A stretch of 64,000 bases of DNA from Rhodonellum psychrophilum GCM71 = DSM 17998 (GCF_000381545.1 NZ_KB906678.1:62001-126000); one strand, 5' to 3'. Counted from the stretch's first letter, positions 1 through 11,331 are shown. Translations and numbers: made by a program. The notes: generated by a model from the letters alone, not told the origin.

Positions 1-953
1 TCTTTCGTCATTCTGAGATAAAACCACGACAAATCCAATCTCCACTTGGCCCAAAGCCGGAAAATTTGATGGAGAGGTCCCTTTTCACCGAGTTCTCTGG
101 CCAAATTCAAAAATCCTTTGGCCACCTCAAAATTTGAAGAGGCCAAAGCATGCTTTGATTCAAAATTCACCCTGTTCAACAAGGCTTGGTTTTCTGCTTT
201 GGTTTGGTTCATGGCTTGTATTTTCCGACAAACAATCAAAGTCGAATTCAGCATACTTGTGCTTTTTGGAAAATATTGCTTGGCCGAAAAGGAGTCCGGT
301 AAGATTTTTTTCTTGACCCCGATATGATTGGAAAAGACAACTGGGAATTTTCTGGACAGCCTCACCATGATGTCAAAATCCTCGTAAGACAAGCTTTCAT
401 CATACCCCCCCTCGTCTCTGAATTTTTGCGCATCGATTACCAAAGAAACAGACATCAAGCAATGTCTCGATACCAAATCGCAGTACCGATCACCTTCTCT
501 TACACTTTCAAGCAATCGCCCTGTATCATCCCTTTTGAAAAATGTTTTGCTCGGGCTCCCCTCCTTTTCCAACCAAACATCCGAAAAACAAAAACCCGCA
601 TTTTCGGAATGGGAAAGTCTTTGCACACTTTGCGAAACATGTTCGGGAAGCAAAGCATCATCTCCGGAAAGGTCAATCAAATATTTTCCCTGACTTTGCA
701 AAAAGGCAACATTGAAGGAGGTACAATAAGGCAGGGATTGTTTTCTGAAAATGGATATGATTGTCGCACTCCCTTTTTGCCGATGTAGCCAATTATGGAT
801 TTTATGAGCCGTCTCGTCATCGCTCCCGTTATCAATGACAATCAGTTCAATATTTAAATATGACTGCAACAGGACACTTTCCAGAGCCTCTTCTATATAT
901 TCCTCGTGGTTGTAAGCGGTGCAAATGACTGAAACTAGCGGAAAATCCTGCAT
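1..953 (-). CDS. Family 2 glycosyltransferase (3' end outside window)
   Basis: Inverting glycosyltransferase with a GT-A fold that would transfer a nucleotide-sugar-derived residue onto a growing surface glycan at the inner membrane. Reading down from ATG at 953 the protein starts MQDFPLVSVICTAYNHEEYI, the classic GT2 opening, followed by a nucleotide-binding stretch LNIELIVIDNGSDDET and the DLSGDD acidic motif (DXD equivalent) near residue 95. The frame is open to base 1, so the C-terminus lies outside the window. It begins 2 bp after the stop of the preceding acyltransferase-like gene, so both are probably in one transcript with the FdtA-like gene. The acceptor cannot be told from sequence. 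Confidence 0.9.
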   Translation of the reverse strand, partial: MQDFPLVSVICTAYNHEEYIEEALESVLLQSYLNIELIVIDNGSDDETAHKIHNWLHRQKGSATIISIFRKQSLPYCTSFNVAFLQSQGKYLIDLSGDDALLPEHVSQSVQRLSHSENAGFCFSDVWLEKEGSPSKTFFKRDDTGRLLESVREGDRYCDLVSRHCLMSVSLVIDAQKFRDEGGYDESLSYEDFDIMVRLSRKFPVVFSNHIGVKKKILPDSFSAKQYFPKSTSMLNSTLIVCRKIQAMNQTKAENQALLNRVNFESKHALASSNFEVAKGFLNLARELGEKGPLHQIFRLWAKWRLDLSWFYLRMTK

Positions 954-955
954 CC

Positions 956-1840
956 TCAAATTGTTTTGTGCCAGAAGATTTTATTCTCAGAAGCATTGGA
1001 AAACTTGGATTTGAAAAACATAAGGGAGTGGTTCGGCTGCCCTTCCAGATCCGAGGAACCCAAATCCAAAAAGGAAACTTTCTGTTCCGCTGCCAATTTG
1101 AGTAAGTGAACCATGATCAATTCTCCCGCAATTTTGGATTGCGATTTTGGATCGATGGCAGAAAGGTAATAATAAAGACTATCGGACGTCAATTTAACGG
1201 CCAATGCATGCGCAATTGCTTTTCCTTCCTCCCAAATGGTGATTACGAAATAGCGCTCGGGAAAACTTGAAACCTGCTGTACCAACCGACTTTCCGAAAT
1301 ATTGGATACATATCCCCGGTATTGATTCCAAGACCTTATTTCCTTTAGAAACCCAAAATTCTGGATATTTCCGACCATCACTTGAAGACCTAGTGATTTT
1401 GTCTTTTTTTGGTACTTCAGCACCAATTCAAGTGAGAACTTTTTCAGTTTCTTTTTCCCTTCAAAAAACTGATGGTTTAATATTCTTTTGGCTTCAAACC
1501 CTGCCGAGTTCAACAAATAACCCACCAAGTCCGAATGGTGACAATACATAAGCGGGGCTTGGATCGCCGTGATACTGGTTACATTTCTCTGCTTTAGGGA
1601 AATAATAAGTGTTTCAATAAAAAAGGAAATAGATTCGGAGGAAGTAGATTCATGGATCCAAAAACCGCCAAACGGAGCATTGGGAATTGAAATCGCTTCA
1701 TGGGCATCATTGACGGAAAGGAACATTTCAGCTTTTAACTGGCCCTTTTTGACCAAAGTTGCACGGAGATATTGAACGGCATTTTCCGGATGAAAATTCA
1801 TCAAAAAGTAATCATGATCTGGTAAGTCAGATTCCTCCAA
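956..1840 (-). CDS. GNAT/FemX-like acyltransferase of a polysaccharide locus
   Basis: I do not recognise a named family with certainty. The C-terminal half resembles the GNAT domain of FemX/BioF2-type acyltransferases (Acetyltransf_6): YFVITIWEEGKAIAHALAV, then YYYLSAIDPKSQSKIAGELI and SFLDLGSSDLEG, the usual strand-helix-strand pattern. Its position between an FdtA-like sugar isomerase and a GT2 gene suggests acylation of an amino sugar in the glycan (inference). The open frame extends up to 1960, but that would overlap the upstream gene by 113 bp. A TTG at 1840, 7 bp after the upstream stop, or an ATG at 1801 are better starts; I chose 1840. Low confidence in the start, moderate in the fold. 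Confidence 0.65.
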   Translation of the reverse strand: MEESDLPDHDYFLMNFHPENAVQYLRATLVKKGQLKAEMFLSVNDAHEAISIPNAPFGGFWIHESTSSESISFFIETLIISLKQRNVTSITAIQAPLMYCHHSDLVGYLLNSAGFEAKRILNHQFFEGKKKLKKFSLELVLKYQKKTKSLGLQVMVGNIQNFGFLKEIRSWNQYRGYVSNISESRLVQQVSSFPERYFVITIWEEGKAIAHALAVKLTSDSLYYYLSAIDPKSQSKIAGELIMVHLLKLAAEQKVSFLDLGSSDLEGQPNHSLMFFKSKFSNASENKIFWHKTI

Positions 1841-1847
1841 TGAAAAT

Positions 1848-2288
1848 TTAAAGTCTGACTTTGTATTCTTGCTGAAGTCTTTCAAAATCTTGTTTTTTTC
1901 TGATGTAATCCTTTTCAGAGAAGAATTTATTGGACAAAACCAATAAGATGGCCGCATCATGGAAAGTCACCTCTGACCACACCAACGCCGGCAAAACCAA
2001 GGCCTGATTGGGTTCTGTCAACTCAAATTGGAACTTTTCCCCTCTCAAATCTTCCAAAAAAACCTTCAAACGCCCCTGAAGACAAACCAGTACCTGGTTT
2101 TCTTCCAAGTGTGCATGAACACCCCTCACCCCTCCTTCAGGCACTCTGCTGATCCAAAAAGTCCTCTTGATCTGAATGGGGAAATCTTCCGGTTTGTCCA
2201 TGAAGGTCAGCAAACCCGATGCACTTTGGATCCCATCCAAGAGGATGATTTCAGGCCTTATTTTTTTCATAATTTGCATTTCCTCCAT
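1848..2288 (-). CDS. FdtA/QdtA-type cupin, dTDP-sugar 3,4-ketoisomerase-like
   Basis: A 146-residue single-domain RmlC-like cupin (WxcM/FdtA family). Such enzymes convert dTDP-4-keto-6-deoxyglucose into the 3-keto isomer, the step before amination to dTDP-3-amino-3,6-dideoxyhexoses used in O-antigen and S-layer glycans. The sequence shows RTFWISRVPEGGVRGVHAH with the paired histidines near residues 58 and 60 that mark the family's active site, then LVCLQGRLKVFLEDL as the next cupin strands. It heads the small minus-strand group with the acyltransferase-like and GT2 genes, which fits amino-sugar synthesis and transfer. ATG codons at 2288, 2279 and 2270 are all possible starts. Confidence 0.85.
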   Translation of the reverse strand: MEEMQIMKKIRPEIILLDGIQSASGLLTFMDKPEDFPIQIKRTFWISRVPEGGVRGVHAHLEENQVLVCLQGRLKVFLEDLRGEKFQFELTEPNQALVLPALVWSEVTFHDAAILLVLSNKFFSEKDYIRKKQDFERLQQEYKVRL

Positions 2289-2429
2289 GTTTCTTTGCCT
2301 AAAAATAAAACTAATTTAAGGATTATCACCTGCTCCAAAATCCTATTTCGCTATTTTTGGAAGAACGAAGGGAATTGGCTGTTGTTCATCTGCGTTTACG
2401 CCCGTCCCAAAACAAAAAAATCAATTTAG

Positions 2430-3029
2430 ATGGAGGATACATTTTTGACCTTAAAACATGATTCCGAAGGGTTATTCAAAGAAAAAGGGAGTAAATTTTT
2501 CGCTTTTGCTTATCCGGTTGCGGATGAAGAGGAGGTTAAAATAAAATTGGATTTTTTAAGAAAAAAGTATTTCGACGCCAGACACCACTGTTACGGATAT
2601 ATGCTGGGGAAAGAGCAAGAGATTTTCCGGGCCAATGACGATGGGGAGCCCAATCATTCGGCGGGCGATCCCATACTTGGACAAATACGATCCCACCAAT
2701 TGACGAATGTTTTGATTGTCGTGGTGCGCTATTTTGGGGGGACCAAATTGGGCGTCGGCGGATTGATTCAAGCTTACAAAGCAGCAGCCTCAGAGGCAAT
2801 CCTCAACAATGAAATCATTATTGCCATTGTGAAAAAGAGACTTTTACTCAAGTTTGATTATATCGCGATGAACGACGTGATGAAAATGATCAAGGATTAT
2901 GATTTAGAGATATTGGACCAGACTTTTGACAACATTTGCCAAATCCATTTACGCGTAAGGGAAGCCCTTTTTTCTGAATTGACCGATAAAATCGAAAGTT
3001 TGGAACAAGTTGAAATACTCAACGATTGA
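2430..3029 (+). CDS. YigZ/IMPACT family protein
   Basis: Cytoplasmic protein of the IMPACT (UPF0029) family, 199 residues, close to the usual 200-210. The N-terminal domain carries the conserved signatures KEKGSKFFAFAYPV, ARHHCYGYMLG, DDGEPNHSAGDPIL and VVRYFGGTKLGVGGLIQAY (residues about 15-120); the C-terminal part matches the DUF1949 domain in layout. Eukaryotic IMPACT modulates the GCN2 kinase, and bacterial YigZ has a ribosome- or RNA-related fold, but no reaction is established. The gene overlaps the convergent exonuclease gene by 11 bp. ATG start; a TATTTTTG element (2355-2362) lies upstream and could serve as a -7 box. Confidence 0.92.
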   Translation: MEDTFLTLKHDSEGLFKEKGSKFFAFAYPVADEEEVKIKLDFLRKKYFDARHHCYGYMLGKEQEIFRANDDGEPNHSAGDPILGQIRSHQLTNVLIVVVRYFGGTKLGVGGLIQAYKAAASEAILNNEIIIAIVKKRLLLKFDYIAMNDVMKMIKDYDLEILDQTFDNICQIHLRVREALFSELTDKIESLEQVEILND

Positions 3030-3621
3030 AAATCTCATCGAGGTAACCTTGGTATTCCAGCTTCTTGAAAATTTCGAGGCAAGCCCAAGCATCCGTGGCA
3101 GCATAAATCATTTGTTTTTTGGTCAATGTGGGAGCTTCCCAATTGGACACTTGCTCGGTTTTGGATATGCGCATGTTCAAGACCATGGCGGATAGATTCC
3201 TGACGCCTACATTGTGAAAGCCTACCTTTTTGAGTTCGTCATTCAGGTCAAAAAAACCTCCCGGATTGAATCCGACACTTACTTTTCGAAGCGCTCTCAA
3301 ATCGTCCAAAACTGCAGCACCTATCTTGATCGTCCCGGGATCTTCCAATATTTCTCTAATGCTTCCGGGAAGCCCAATATGATTGAGCCTGATCAGATAA
3401 GCGACCTCATCCGTAGACAACTGAAGTAGGGAGACATAGTGCTGCGTCCCCTTGGAAAAAGAAGGCTTCGTTTCCGTGTCAAACCCAATCAGTTTGTGTT
3501 TGGAAAGTTCATTTCGGGCTTCTCTGATTTGATCCAAGTTATCGACAAGGATGATTTCACCTTCAAATTGTCCCAAAGGCAATTCATTGATTTCTGTTTT
3601 TGTTATTCTTTTGAGAATCAT
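3019..3621 (-). CDS. 3'-5' exonuclease (DnaQ-like, RNase D/WRN type)
   Basis: A 200-residue DEDDy-type exonuclease domain without other domains. Visible Exo I motif LIGFDTETKP (Asp and Glu metal ligands around residues 47-51), Exo II around ILEDPGTIKIGAAVLDDLRAL, and Exo III MIYAATDAWACLEIFKKL with the Tyr and Asp of the DEDDy class. It resembles the stand-alone exonuclease domains related to the N-terminal domain of Werner helicase and to RNase D; the natural substrate (RNA or DNA) is unknown. The ATG overlaps the stop of the upstream nhaC-like gene in an ATGA arrangement, so the two are translationally coupled. Confidence 0.9.
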   Translation of the reverse strand: MILKRITKTEINELPLGQFEGEIILVDNLDQIREARNELSKHKLIGFDTETKPSFSKGTQHYVSLLQLSTDEVAYLIRLNHIGLPGSIREILEDPGTIKIGAAVLDDLRALRKVSVGFNPGGFFDLNDELKKVGFHNVGVRNLSAMVLNMRISKTEQVSNWEAPTLTKKQMIYAATDAWACLEIFKKLEYQGYLDEIFNR

Positions 3622-5096
3622 GCTACCAATTCTTTTTTAATTTCTCTCATCTCCTCTTTGGAGTAAAAATTGATACCCAATTTAAGGTATCCGAACAAAA
3701 TCGTCATTATCGGACTGATGATGTTAAAAAAACAATAAGGTGCGTAAGTAAGTGTCGCCACCCCGAGTACAGACGCCTGTGTTGCGCCACAGGTATTCCA
3801 AGGAATCAAAACGGAAGTAACCGTAGCACTGTCTTCCAAGGTCCGGCTGAGATTTTCGGGTTTTAAGCCCCTTTTTCTGTAAATATCAGCATACATTCTT
3901 CCTGGAACCAAAATTGCCAAATATTGATCCGAAGCGGTAACGTTGAAAAACATACAGGTCGCGGCCGTCGAGGCGATCAATGAACCTACCGTATGTACTT
4001 TTCTGATGACCGCTTCTGCAATTACGCGAAGCATTCCGCTTTCTTCCATGATCCCCCCAAATATCATCGCACAGATGATCAGCCAAATAGTATTCAGCAT
4101 TCCTGACATTCCTCTTGTAATCAGCAATTCGTTGACCACTTCATTGGATGTGACAATGCTGATCTCACCGTACAAAGACATCATTACCGCTTTGAATGCA
4201 TTTAGGGCAAATCCCCCTTCCTGATTTGCGACCAGTTGGATAATCTGGGGTTGGAAGATGATGGCGAAAACACCCCCAAGCAAAGCGCCAGCCAGCAATG
4301 CCGGCACCGCGGACACTTTTTTGACGATCATCACCAGCACCAACACCGGCACGATAAACAACCAGCCATTGATATTGAATTTTTCCAAAATCACTGTAGA
4401 TATTTCCTTCACCTGTTCCACTGACCCTTCAACACTATTGGTGAAGCCAATAATTCCAAAAATAATCATTGTAATCAAAATTGAAGGAATCGTAGTTTTT
4501 GCCATGTGCCTGATATGGGTAAACAAATCCGTTCCCGCCATGGCTGGCGCAAGGTTGGTCGTATCGGAAAGTGGGGACATTTTATCGCCAAAATAGGCAC
4601 CTGAGAGGATTGCTCCAGCAATAATCCCCTCACTAAAACCCAATGCCTTGCCAATCCCCAAAAGCGCCACACCCACGGTGGCAACCGTTGTCCAGCTGCT
4701 TCCGGTGGCAACAGAAACGATGCCGCTGATCACACAGGCTGCCAACAGGAAGATGGTGGGATTGAGAAGTTGAAGACCATAATAAATCATGGCTGGGACG
4801 ATTCCGCTAAGCATCCAAGTTCCGGCAAGTGATCCGATCAGTAACAGGATCAATATGCTGGACATGGCCGAGCTGATGCTTTTGACAATCCCGTCCTGAA
4901 GGATTTCCCACTGGAAATCCAACCTGAAAACAGCCACCAAACCCGCAACAGCAGCCGATAAGATCAAAACGATCTGATTGGAGCCTAAGAGACCATCGGT
5001 TCCAAAAACCCATATATTGACAACCAGTAAAACGATTAGAAAAAAAATGGGAAACAGAGCTTCGAAGAGAGCCGGTTCTTTGTGGTGTTTAATCAT
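3618..5096 (-). CDS. nhaC: NhaC family Na+/H+ antiporter
   Basis: Inner-membrane sodium/proton antiporter, 492 residues with about twelve hydrophobic segments. The family hallmarks are visible: GSSWTTVATVGVALLGIG, SGAYFGDKMSPLSDTTNLAP in the first half and a related VTASDQYLAILVPGRMY and SATVTSVLIPWNTCGA region in the second, the two inverted-repeat halves of IT-superfamily antiporters. It extrudes Na+ in exchange for protons, helping salt and pH homeostasis. The symbol follows family membership; a Na+-lactate/malate role as in MleN is also possible. Its stop overlaps the exonuclease start. Confidence 0.9.
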   Translation of the reverse strand: MIKHHKEPALFEALFPIFFLIVLLVVNIWVFGTDGLLGSNQIVLILSAAVAGLVAVFRLDFQWEILQDGIVKSISSAMSSILILLLIGSLAGTWMLSGIVPAMIYYGLQLLNPTIFLLAACVISGIVSVATGSSWTTVATVGVALLGIGKALGFSEGIIAGAILSGAYFGDKMSPLSDTTNLAPAMAGTDLFTHIRHMAKTTIPSILITMIIFGIIGFTNSVEGSVEQVKEISTVILEKFNINGWLFIVPVLVLVMIVKKVSAVPALLAGALLGGVFAIIFQPQIIQLVANQEGGFALNAFKAVMMSLYGEISIVTSNEVVNELLITRGMSGMLNTIWLIICAMIFGGIMEESGMLRVIAEAVIRKVHTVGSLIASTAATCMFFNVTASDQYLAILVPGRMYADIYRKRGLKPENLSRTLEDSATVTSVLIPWNTCGATQASVLGVATLTYAPYCFFNIISPIMTILFGYLKLGINFYSKEEMREIKKELVA

Positions 5097-5149
5097 TAAA
5101 TATTTCTTTGAAAACTTTTGAAGACTGAAATTAATAAAATTCTTGAACT

Positions 5150-6277
5150 TTACACTTCATTAAAATAGCAAACAAGCTCTCCTGCGGTTTGCCAACCAAT
5201 GGCTACTCCCATTCCTCCCAATCTCACTGCAATGCCTACTCCGGGAAAAGGCATAGAGACAATCGGGGTTTTATTGGGCCCAAAACCCATTATCCCACTC
5301 CATTCCATTTCTATTTCAGGGACTTGACCGGGAAACAGAAATTCCTCCACAATTCCTTTCAAATAATTTTTGATATTTTCATTTGTCCCAAAGGAAGTGG
5401 TGTTTTCAATATCGAAAGCCATATTTCTCCCTCCACCGATCAATAATCTATTGTCAACATTTCTGAAATAAACATATCCTTTGTCAAAATGAAATGCTCC
5501 TTTCCAGGGAATTGCCATGGAAAAGGGTTTTGTAACCAAAATGAGTCCCCTTCCCGGTTGGATATCGAGTTCCGGGAACAATGTTTTTGAAAAAGCATTG
5601 GTACAAAGTGCCAAATGCCGCGCTTCAAACGTGATGGATGTATCCATCACTGAATGGCGGACAATCACCAATTTTTCCTCCACAATCACTTCTCCCACTT
5701 CCGATCCCGTCAAAATTTTGACCCCCAATTCCCCACATTTACGCCAAAGGGAATCAATGAATTTGCCACTGTCTAATTCTCCTTCAAATTTATTCTCAAT
5801 TACTGCCAAAACCTTTTTGCCAAAACCGAAATCCCCCACTTTCCCCACTGTCTCAAATACCTTTTGTTTGAAGATGGGCATTAGCAGCTCGTTGATTCGA
5901 GAAAGGTGCTCCAATGCAGGAAGCTCCCTTTCGGTAATCAATTCATAACCATGATTCGACACATAATCAAGAGCTTTGTCTCCGAAGACCTTTCTGATAG
6001 CCAGTAAACCCTTGTATCGGCGTTCCACCAAATCCAAAACATCCTCCTGACTCAACTGTTCAAGATCGTCCAGTATTTCCGTAACACTCCCAAAACAGGC
6101 AAACCCTGCGTTCCTCGTGCTTGCCCCGCTTGGAAAAACTCCTCTCTCCAAAACCAATACCGTGCTTTCCGGAAATTTCCATTTATATTGAATAGCTGTA
6201 GAAAGCCCAACGATTCCTCCGCCAATGACAATCAAATCATATTTTAGAAAATTTTTCTTTTCCCAATAGCTCAACAT
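5150..6277 (-). CDS. FAD-dependent oxidoreductase, DAO family
   Basis: A 375-residue flavoenzyme of the glycine oxidase/D-amino acid oxidase superfamily. The N-terminal Rossmann motif YDLIVIGGGIVGLSTAIQY (residues 14-32) binds FAD; STRNAGFACFG follows as in glycine-oxidase/MnmC-C-type proteins, and the C-terminal GVGIAVRLGGMGVAIGW region closes the FAD site. Substrate is probably a secondary or D-amino acid, but the gene context (nhaC downstream, an Mpo1-like gene divergent) gives no clue. Two Met codons are not available nearer to the motif, so ATG 6277 is taken as start. Confidence 0.85.
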   Translation of the reverse strand: MLSYWEKKNFLKYDLIVIGGGIVGLSTAIQYKWKFPESTVLVLERGVFPSGASTRNAGFACFGSVTEILDDLEQLSQEDVLDLVERRYKGLLAIRKVFGDKALDYVSNHGYELITERELPALEHLSRINELLMPIFKQKVFETVGKVGDFGFGKKVLAVIENKFEGELDSGKFIDSLWRKCGELGVKILTGSEVGEVIVEEKLVIVRHSVMDTSITFEARHLALCTNAFSKTLFPELDIQPGRGLILVTKPFSMAIPWKGAFHFDKGYVYFRNVDNRLLIGGGRNMAFDIENTTSFGTNENIKNYLKGIVEEFLFPGQVPEIEMEWSGIMGFGPNKTPIVSMPFPGVGIAVRLGGMGVAIGWQTAGELVCYFNEV

Positions 6278-6355
6278 TTTTCCTGCCTGTTCAATAAATA
6301 CGAAGACTATTTATTAAATTAAAGCTGGGAATCCAATTAAACACCCAAAAGAACA

Positions 6356-6835
6356 ATGAGAAAAATTGACGCCTTGCTTTACGAATACGGCTTAAGCCAC
6401 CAGAATGAAACCAACAAGGCCATTCATTGGATATGTGTCCCTGCGATTTTTTTTAGCATTGTTGGTCTTATCTTTAGCATCCCTGCAGGAATCCTTGATT
6501 CGCTTTCTCCATTTTTGCACAACTTTGCAAATTGGGCGACCGTTGTGTTGGTATTGGTCTTGATTTATTATGCCACGCTATCTCCTCCATTGGCATTGGG
6601 TATGTTGCTGTTTTCTGCCGTTTGTCTGGCAATGGCCAATTTGATTGACCTGATTTCACCCATTCCGTTATGGACTGTAAGCTTATCAATTTTTGCAGTC
6701 GCATGGATTTTTCAATTTTATGGTCATAAGATTGAAGGAAAAAAACCTTCCTTTTTAAAAGATATCCAATTTTTACTGATCGGTCCAGCTTGGCTCATGC
6801 ATTTCATTTACAAAAGATTTGGGTTTGCATATTGA
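6356..6835 (+). CDS. Mpo1-like (DUF962) membrane protein
   Basis: A 159-residue integral membrane protein of the DUF962/YGL010w family. Yeast Mpo1 is an Fe(II)-dependent dioxygenase in alpha-oxidation of 2-hydroxy fatty acids. Diagnostic stretches are LLYEYGLSHQNETNKAIHWI near the N-terminus, with conserved His residues, and FYGHKIEGKKPSFLKDIQFL followed by GPAWLMHFIY near the C-terminus; four hydrophobic segments lie between. The His residues in HQN, HW and GHKIE fit the proposed metal ligands. Whether the bacterial protein acts on 2-hydroxy fatty acids (which sphingolipid-containing Bacteroidota do make) is inference. Confidence 0.85.
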   Translation: MRKIDALLYEYGLSHQNETNKAIHWICVPAIFFSIVGLIFSIPAGILDSLSPFLHNFANWATVVLVLVLIYYATLSPPLALGMLLFSAVCLAMANLIDLISPIPLWTVSLSIFAVAWIFQFYGHKIEGKKPSFLKDIQFLLIGPAWLMHFIYKRFGFAY

Positions 6836-7016
6836 AAAAAATGAATTGAACAAAACAATACCAAAACCAATTGAATTCAGGCACTTACACTGTATCTAAG
6901 CGATCGTTTCCTTTCCAAAAATCCATTTCCCAGAACAGTTCTATAAATAAAACCAAATGAATAGCGCCTAATATTGTATTTTTAGGATCGTTTCATCATT
7001 GGTATCAAGCAGATTT

Positions 7017-9032
<2,016 letters not shown>

Positions 9033-9039
9033 CAAGTTG

Positions 9040-11331
9040 TTATTCCTTTGGCACCAGCCATTTTATTTCCTTTATTTTCTGAAGGGAAATTGTGTTTTTG
9101 GAGCTGTTTATGTTGTCAAGGATGGTTTTCTTTTCCTTGGCCGTCAAGCGCCAGTTGAGTGATGCTCTTTGGGATTCATAATCCTTCAGGCTAACATCAG
9201 TGGATGATTCGACAGGCTTACTTTGTTTCAGAAAAGGAATGGTAGAATATTCAAACTCAACTCTATTCAATTCAAAATCAAGTGTTTCACGAAGGTAATT
9301 GTACAAGGTTTCATTGTTGATGGTCTGTACTTTGTCCCAGTTGATGTAAATATTTTTTAGGGGTGTGAAAATTTTCTGGATAATGGTCGGGTTCAATTTG
9401 GGGTCGATTTCCTTGGCTTTTTCAGAATCCCTAATGGAAATCATGGTGACACCAGACGTGTTTTCCTTGATCCAATCCTCAAAAACGTACATAAAACGCA
9501 ATGCATCCTGAATCCCAAAATTGTCTGATAATCCAGCATCCATGGTTTCCATGGTCGGAATGGAAGGCAGCTGTATATTAGGCGTGAAGAAAGGGAAAGT
9601 CGCACCCATCCGAAGGGCGCTGATAAACCTTAGGTTTAGGGCGTCTTGATCATAAAAAAAGCGCTGAAAATCTATCGATTGGCTTTTTTCACTACCCTCT
9701 CTTTCTGGCAGGTGAGATACACCCATATAGCTCATGGATTGGGGAGATATGATCAATTTCCTCCCATCATTGATAATCAGAGGAGTGATCAGCATCATGG
9801 GAATCTGGCTTTTGTATTCTGGTTCTAAATAAGCAGAAATGGGTTTTTCCAAAATCCCCTTGGTATTGATGTTCAATTGGTTCTCAAAGGCATAACCTCG
9901 GTCTTTCAAATATCTCCTGCCATTGTATTCAAAATATTGATTTCTTATCAAAAGGTCATTGACCAAAAGAGTGAATATAATGGGGTTCAAATTATCGGAA
10001 GACATTTGATCCAGGTAGATTGGATCGAGGATATCGATGGAATCGTCTTCCTTTGACAAGAGGTAAAGTTCCCTGAAAAACGCGGCGCCTATAATCCCTC
10101 CTGAAGCACCTGTGATAAGCTGGGTATGGTTAAACAATTCCCCATTGGTCGTTTCCTCGAGTTTTTGAAGCACTTTAAGTGTCCACAGTGCGGCCCTTTG
10201 CCCCCCTCCGCTGGTGGTCAGCATGACCATTTTTGGCTTTTGGTTTTCAGGAAATTTTTTCCGCCAATTGTCCAAAATTTGAATGGTATATTCTCTATCC
10301 TTTTTCACCGTGTCTGGGTGAAGAAGTTCATTGAGATGGTTGAGGTTATAAGTTGTTGGAATCGTATCGTAATTTAAACCAAAAGCGGTGTGGGGCCTAT
10401 TGAACAAATCGGAATTTGACAGAAAATTAATAACCAAAGCACCTAAAATCACGACGGGAATCGACCATTCCCGAAGCCAAAAGACCAGTGCACCTACCAA
10501 CATGGTCATTACCGAAAAAAGCAAGATTCCGCTTGCCGCAGCGGGGATTTGTAAAAATGTATTTTCTCTGAAGAAACCCAAGAACAAGATTACCCCGATC
10601 AAAGTAGTTTGAATAATGAACAAATTCAGATGGTTTTGGTCAAAAACCCGCAACAATTGTTGTCCTTGAAACCTTGAAAGATCCTTCCGAACCTCCCTGA
10701 CAGTAAAGTCATAACACAGATAGTTCTCCACTTTGTCTTGGATTTTCTTACTGTCTTTTATTTGCCGCAACATGTGCGCCCTTGGAATCTTGGTCTTGCG
10801 GAGTTGCTTTTCAAGTGAATCGGCAAAAAGCACAAAGAAGTTTTTATTGGTTATGCCGAAATAAAGAAAGATCAAGGAAAAGGTAAGCAGCGTGCCTCCT
10901 GCAAATCCAAGAAAATACTGGAAGACATGCCAGTTGCTCTCCGGCGCATTGTCCAGCTGAAAATCTATAAAACAATAGAGGTACAGAACATAAAATAAAA
11001 GCGGGATAATGAAATTATTGATCGTGTATTGGATAAAAGGTCTCGGCACTACGGCCAGAAACTTGAATTTGGCTCCATGGAGGATATAAGTGGTCATATG
11101 AAAGGACATGGTAAAAATACCCAAACCGATTCCTACCAAAAAAAAGCCCTTCCAGGAAACGCTGTTTAAGTATTCCGGATCCAACATCAAGTACGGAATA
11201 CCCAGAACGGTCCCGAATTTTTGGATGACAATCAATGTCAGCAATGCCCAAGGAAGAATTAGGAGCAAATCCTTTCTTAAATGAAGGAGGAGCAATTGCA
11301 CTGGAAAAGAATAAAAGATCTTAAACCACAT
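9040..11331 (-). CDS. Membrane-anchored patatin-like phospholipase
   Basis: A 763-residue protein combining an N-terminal block of about seven hydrophobic segments (roughly residues 20-305) with a C-terminal patatin-like serine hydrolase. The catalytic elements are visible: a Gly-rich oxyanion loop TTSGGGQRAALW (372-383), nucleophile elbow GASGG with Ser410, and the dyad Asp598 in TMDAGLSDNFG. Patatins cleave acyl esters of phospholipids. The fusion to a polytopic membrane domain suggests that it acts on lipids in the inner membrane plane. It converges with the KefB-like gene (7 bp between stops). Substrate unknown; not a secreted PlpD-type patatin because no signal peptide or beta-barrel follows. 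Confidence 0.8.
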   Translation of the reverse strand: MWFKIFYSFPVQLLLLHLRKDLLLILPWALLTLIVIQKFGTVLGIPYLMLDPEYLNSVSWKGFFLVGIGLGIFTMSFHMTTYILHGAKFKFLAVVPRPFIQYTINNFIIPLLFYVLYLYCFIDFQLDNAPESNWHVFQYFLGFAGGTLLTFSLIFLYFGITNKNFFVLFADSLEKQLRKTKIPRAHMLRQIKDSKKIQDKVENYLCYDFTVREVRKDLSRFQGQQLLRVFDQNHLNLFIIQTTLIGVILFLGFFRENTFLQIPAAASGILLFSVMTMLVGALVFWLREWSIPVVILGALVINFLSNSDLFNRPHTAFGLNYDTIPTTYNLNHLNELLHPDTVKKDREYTIQILDNWRKKFPENQKPKMVMLTTSGGGQRAALWTLKVLQKLEETTNGELFNHTQLITGASGGIIGAAFFRELYLLSKEDDSIDILDPIYLDQMSSDNLNPIIFTLLVNDLLIRNQYFEYNGRRYLKDRGYAFENQLNINTKGILEKPISAYLEPEYKSQIPMMLITPLIINDGRKLIISPQSMSYMGVSHLPEREGSEKSQSIDFQRFFYDQDALNLRFISALRMGATFPFFTPNIQLPSIPTMETMDAGLSDNFGIQDALRFMYVFEDWIKENTSGVTMISIRDSEKAKEIDPKLNPTIIQKIFTPLKNIYINWDKVQTINNETLYNYLRETLDFELNRVEFEYSTIPFLKQSKPVESSTDVSLKDYESQRASLNWRLTAKEKKTILDNINSSKNTISLQKIKEIKWLVPKE

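Noticed and set aside
118-788. Plus-strand frames at the left end
   Set aside because: The opposite strand is a clear GT2 glycosyltransferase across the whole region.
1841-1960. Longer start for the acyltransferase-like gene
   Set aside because: Gives a 113-bp overlap with the FdtA-like gene, whose reading frame is well supported up to its stop.
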